A stretch of 64,000 bases of DNA from Azolla pinnata (taxonomy: Eukaryota > Streptophyta > Polypodiopsida > Salviniales > Salviniaceae). Of this stretch, positions 60,532-64,000 are shown in pieces; position 1 is the stretch's first letter, and every line of letters starts with the position of its first letter. The notes under the pieces are model-generated. The model worked only from the letters and a program-made list of their open reading frames with translations, searched no databases and had not been told where the DNA came from. A program made the translations under genes and the position numbers. The DNA lies in NCBI GenBank assembly GCA_037176905.1, contig JBBBWG010004446.1, positions 76,581 through 140,580 of the forward strand, read 5' to 3'.

Positions 60532-60562
<31 letters not shown>
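60259..60562. repeat. 300-bp CAT/CAC trinucleotide array
   Basis: An almost unbroken run of CAT and CAC triplets. CATCATCAC, CACCACCAC and two exact CATCACTGTCACCATCATCA blocks show larger internal duplications. It is open in most frames (poly-His-like on plus, Asp/Gly-like on minus), but this follows from the repeat and is not evidence of a gene. Confidence 0.9.
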
Positions 60563-60563
<1 letters not shown>

Positions 60564-60959
60564 ATGTTGATTCATTTGGCATTCATGAATGGTTCTTTGA
60601 CCACTCCCATCTGAATGCGCCCCCATCCATCATCCATGCCCACATGCCACTGCAACATGCCCACATGCCCCCATATGCCTTCTGGGTCGTATGTCATTGA
60701 TGGAACGATCGATCGATTTGCAGCCTCATCATCGTCGTCGCCAGCTAGCTACCTTGACATGAGCCTTCCGAATGCGTTTGCGAAAATGCAAGATTGGTTG
60801 GCATCCATGGAATGCGACCGGGCGAAACTCGGGCTTGTTATGCACATGCGCACGTGATTCTCGTGCAGATTACAGACCAGTTTTTAGTCGGCGAAGATGG
60901 ATTGCTTCTCCTTGCACACAACTTGGGGGGGCTTAGCTCGATTTCAAGTAATACAACAT
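60563..60959. other. Intergenic DNA with an unrecognised open frame
   Basis: Plus-strand 60615-60857 is open and includes MSLPNAFAKMQDWLASMECD, which has protein-like composition. No family is recognised, and the reading may be chance. CCCACATGCC repeats lie at 60638-60670. Confidence 0.3.
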
Positions 60960-61405
60960 TATCGCAGGGAGTCGATGGCCGTTCCCTGTTGGCATTTTGG
61001 ACGACCTTCTCATGATTTGTTACTCGAAACTATTGGTTTCTCGAACTGTATCTGTGTGTATACATACATATGCAGGATTAGGTATATTTGCCCCCCTTAC
61101 AAAAGATAATCGATAGCCGAATCCCTCTAACAACCTTATTAGAACTTGTTGCTCGAAACTATTGGTGGCATCGACTGTACGCATGTATAATATATATTAT
61201 AATTAGGTATATTTGTCCCTTACAAAAGATATCGATAGTCAATCCCTTTGACGACCTTATTAAAACTTGTTACTCGAAACGATTGGGTGCCTCGACTCGA
61301 CGCATGTATAATATATGTTATTAGGTATATTTGTCCCTTACAAAAGATATCGATAAAAACTTGTTACTCGAAACTATTGGTAGCCTCAATTATATGTGTG
61401 TATAT
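60960..61405. repeat. Three to four copies of a 118-125 bp unit
   Basis: TTAGGTATATTTG starts at 61078, 61203 and 61321. Each copy has CCCTTACAAAAGATA, and the copies contain ACTTGTT(G/A)CTCGAAAC and CGCATGTATAATATAT. The last copy lacks about 45 bp. A more diverged copy without the TTAGGTAT part lies at 60960-61077. Confidence 0.88.
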
Positions 61406-63735
61406 GTATTTATGTATGTATGTATACATATATCTGTCCCATTGTTCCACTCGCCCGAGACTCTGATCCGTTAAATAACCTGGAGCTTGAGGCGCGTGCT
61501 TCTCTCTCTCCAAAAACATAGCTGAAAACGACGAGCGAAAAAATGAAAGAAAGAAAGAAAGAACGAAGGGAAAAAAACGCGTATCAATCCGTCGAATGAT
61601 GATAATGATGATGATGAATGTCGATCAAACGCTGAAGCCCATTAATGGTGGTGCTAGGCATGTGAGGCTCTCCGGCTTAGCGCCAGTTTTTCTTCCTCGG
61701 CGATTTTAGAACAAGGCCAATCCATCGGCACCATCTTTTGCGCAATGCGTTTTTGCCGCGCTCTTGCACTGAAGGTGGCCAACCTTTGCTGATTTTTTGC
61801 TTATTGGCCTTTTAGGTGTATATGACCTTCTTGGCTTGTATGCGATGCTCTTTCGGGCAAATGGACTTAGCAGTGGTTGAGGTTGTTGGGTCTTCCAGAT
61901 TTGGCTCTGCAAAATGCCTCTTGTATTTAGATGTCGACGTGGCACCATCAGCTATATCTGTCGTCGATTCCGCCAGAACACCATTTGTGCCATTTGGGGA
62001 TGAAGAAGGCCAAACACAAATTAATTCCACCATTTCTAGTTGCTTCGATCGCGAATTCGCGATTCCATCTCGAAAAGCCCGCAGTAAAATGAATTTTCCG
62101 ATTACGTAGTCGAGCGATCGATCGACCTCTTATGTATTATTGCTCGAGCACATGTGGAATGGGTCACTTTTGTCATAGATTGGTTCCATAACTAGTTTTA
62201 TCTCAGAGAACAAAAAAGAAAAAAAAGAAGAAGAATTCCCTCGATTTTCTTCCGTTTTTCCCATTTTTTCTCTCAATGTTCTTTCGCAATGCCTAACAAT
62301 TTTTTTTTTCTTCCCCTCGTAAATGCTCAACACCCGAGTTTCAACATTCGCATTTAGTGAGATGTGTTTGCAGTGCCTAATATCTATCCCCGTTAAAAAA
62401 TCTAGTGTATGATTGATTAGATTGTGGCCCCACGGACAGCGTCATTACAAGAAACACTTTCTGCGCCGTAATTGCAACAGCTGATGATTTCTATAAGATA
62501 TTGGAACTCATGATTTATATCCAAAGTGCAGCCAAGACCTTTTTTTTATTAGAGGATGTTTTACTTGCCAGAAGTGAGAGCTTGATAGGATTGTACATTC
62601 TACATGCGATATTATCTGGCATTTTCCCACAGAAATGCATGTTCATGAAGTATTACTCATCAAATGGTTTTTGTAGATCAAGAACAATCTTAAAGCTTTC
62701 CAATTTTTCACGCGGCAATATCTTTGCGAGGAAGAATCCGAAAGGAATTTGCCTCTTTTTCAAGACACGCAATCAATTCAAAGCTTCACATATTAGATTA
62801 TAACTTGATATTAGATTTCATCGCACTTCCATACCAGCAACTCCACGATTTCAGCTCGTATTTCTCAACAAAAACCTTTTATATGTGAGCTTTATGAGAA
62901 ACACCAAGCGAAACCCTAATGTGGTATTTCTCATAAGGCTGACCAATGGTCAAAATACAGTTGTAGTATACAACTAGCGAAGATGATGATGCCCCGCAAT
63001 GTGTGAAACAAATACAATGTGTTGAGCCCAGGTTATGCATGGAAGCATCGCCAGCGCCCAAAATCAAAGAAAAGAAAAGAAAAGAATTTGTACACGATAT
63101 GTTATTTCGATTCGATTGCCACAAATCGAATCCCATTCCCTTTCAACTTACAGATACATGTCGAGCAGCTTCGGATGCGAAAAGATGTGCTTTATTCGAT
63201 CACTCGACCGACTCGGGACAGCCAATGCTTATTGGATCAACTTGAGCATGTACATGTGTGTAATGTGTGTACAATGGCGGTGCTTCGGTGTCGAAATACA
63301 TTCCCCAGAATTGTTCATTTCAATGTCCCGAATCACCGCAGCAAGTGGAAGTTCAAATCTGCGGCGTCCCTGTAAAAGCGCCTGCAAAGCACGTGGTGTT
63401 ATCGGGGATCATCAGCCAGCAGAAACAAAAGCACTATGAAGAAATATGCTGTAAACTCTTCTTCATGGGTTTGTACACACATCTAGCTCGTTAAGAGCAT
63501 GCTACGAGCGGGTAACCAAACTTTGTCTTCAACATTATACATGGTCGACAGATGCTCCTTGACCGCGTATATGATGTGCAAGCATTAACACAGCCACATG
63601 CACCATGTATGAATCAATAGAGTCACATCTGCAAGGATAGTATGCATGTGCTCTTGTGTGGAACTTCCACAAATGTATACATGCATTCATAAAAATTATC
63701 ATTGTGTGGCATTATGAGCATTCACATGCATCTCT
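61406..63735. other. Intergenic DNA, no gene recognised
   Basis: It includes an AAAGAAAG tract (61545-61565), a GATGAT run (61600-61620) and A/T tracts. Open frames around 61810-62110 and 63000-63440 on either strand have no family I recognise. A real gene with short exons could be missed. Confidence 0.4.
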
Positions 63736-64000
63736 CTCTCTATAGATAGACAGATAGATGGATAGATAGATGGATAGATGGATGGATGGATGGATGGATG
63801 GATCGACGGATCTATGCCATGTATGGAACCCAATATGCATCATCCGGTGTGTGACATTGCAAGTACGTTGTGTTTACATTACCTGTTAACTGCCGTCGAA
63901 ACAAACCATATGCTTGTGATGATGATGATCAATCTTTCTTCTTCCCTTCAGCCTTTCAAGTAAAAGCGTATCAGCCAAAACAGACTCTTATGCATCCAAA
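63736..64000. repeat. CT, GATA and GATG microsatellites, then window end
   Basis: A CT run at 63732-63741 is followed by a GATA/GATG run at 63742-63802. The last 200 bp hold no recognisable feature. Confidence 0.8.

Noticed and set aside
60054-60614. Poly-histidine open frame
   Set aside because: It is the CAT/CAC array only; its flanks show no coding signal.

Overview
This window is nuclear DNA of a land plant. It carries a cellulose synthase gene with the plant RING domain, a plastid lycopene beta-cyclase, an HD-Zip homeodomain gene, a plant-type BAR-SH3 (SH3P) gene and an acidic three-RRM hnRNP gene of the LIF2 group. It also carries most of an IFT144/WDR19 gene, a core subunit of the retrograde intraflagellar transport complex. 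Flowering plants and conifers have no motile sperm and no IFT machinery, so the source is most likely a plant with swimming sperm: a bryophyte, lycophyte or fern, or less likely a cycad or Ginkgo, whose introns are usually much longer. I cannot name the species.

Layout. SH3P (minus, 707-5656, 10 exons) is followed by a gene-poor, AT-rich stretch with a LINE relic (8.8-9.2 kb) and by several minisatellites (12.5-14.3 kb). CESA (plus, 14667-20608, 14 exons) comes next. LCYB (minus, 24464-26014, single coding exon) has a 4.4-kb satellite just upstream (26.8-31.2 kb). The LIF2-like hnRNP gene (plus, CDS 35808-39463, 11 coding exons plus a 5'UTR exon) converges on IFT144 (minus, 40598 to about 52679, 21 clear exons). 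An HD-Zip class I-like gene (minus, 56053-58142) lies upstream of IFT144. The last 6 kb hold tandem repeats and no gene I can recognise. Exon boundaries were worked out by hand from splice sites, reading phase and remembered family sequences.

The genes are not a functional cluster. They serve cell-wall synthesis (CESA), carotenoid synthesis (LCYB), membrane traffic (SH3P), RNA or chromatin regulation (LIF2-like), sperm flagella (IFT144) and transcription (HD-Zip). What unites the window is its non-coding DNA. Almost every gene has a tandemly duplicated block inside an intron or next to its 5' end, with units from 45 to 230 bp plus many trinucleotide and GATC repeats. Two cases stand out. In SH3P, the 3' end of exon 6 with its splice donor is copied several times into the next intron together with telomere-like AAACCCT runs. 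In IFT144, the part in this window starts in the middle of the second WD40 propeller, and a perfect (TTAGGG)8 array sits 46 bp upstream of the only plausible start codon.
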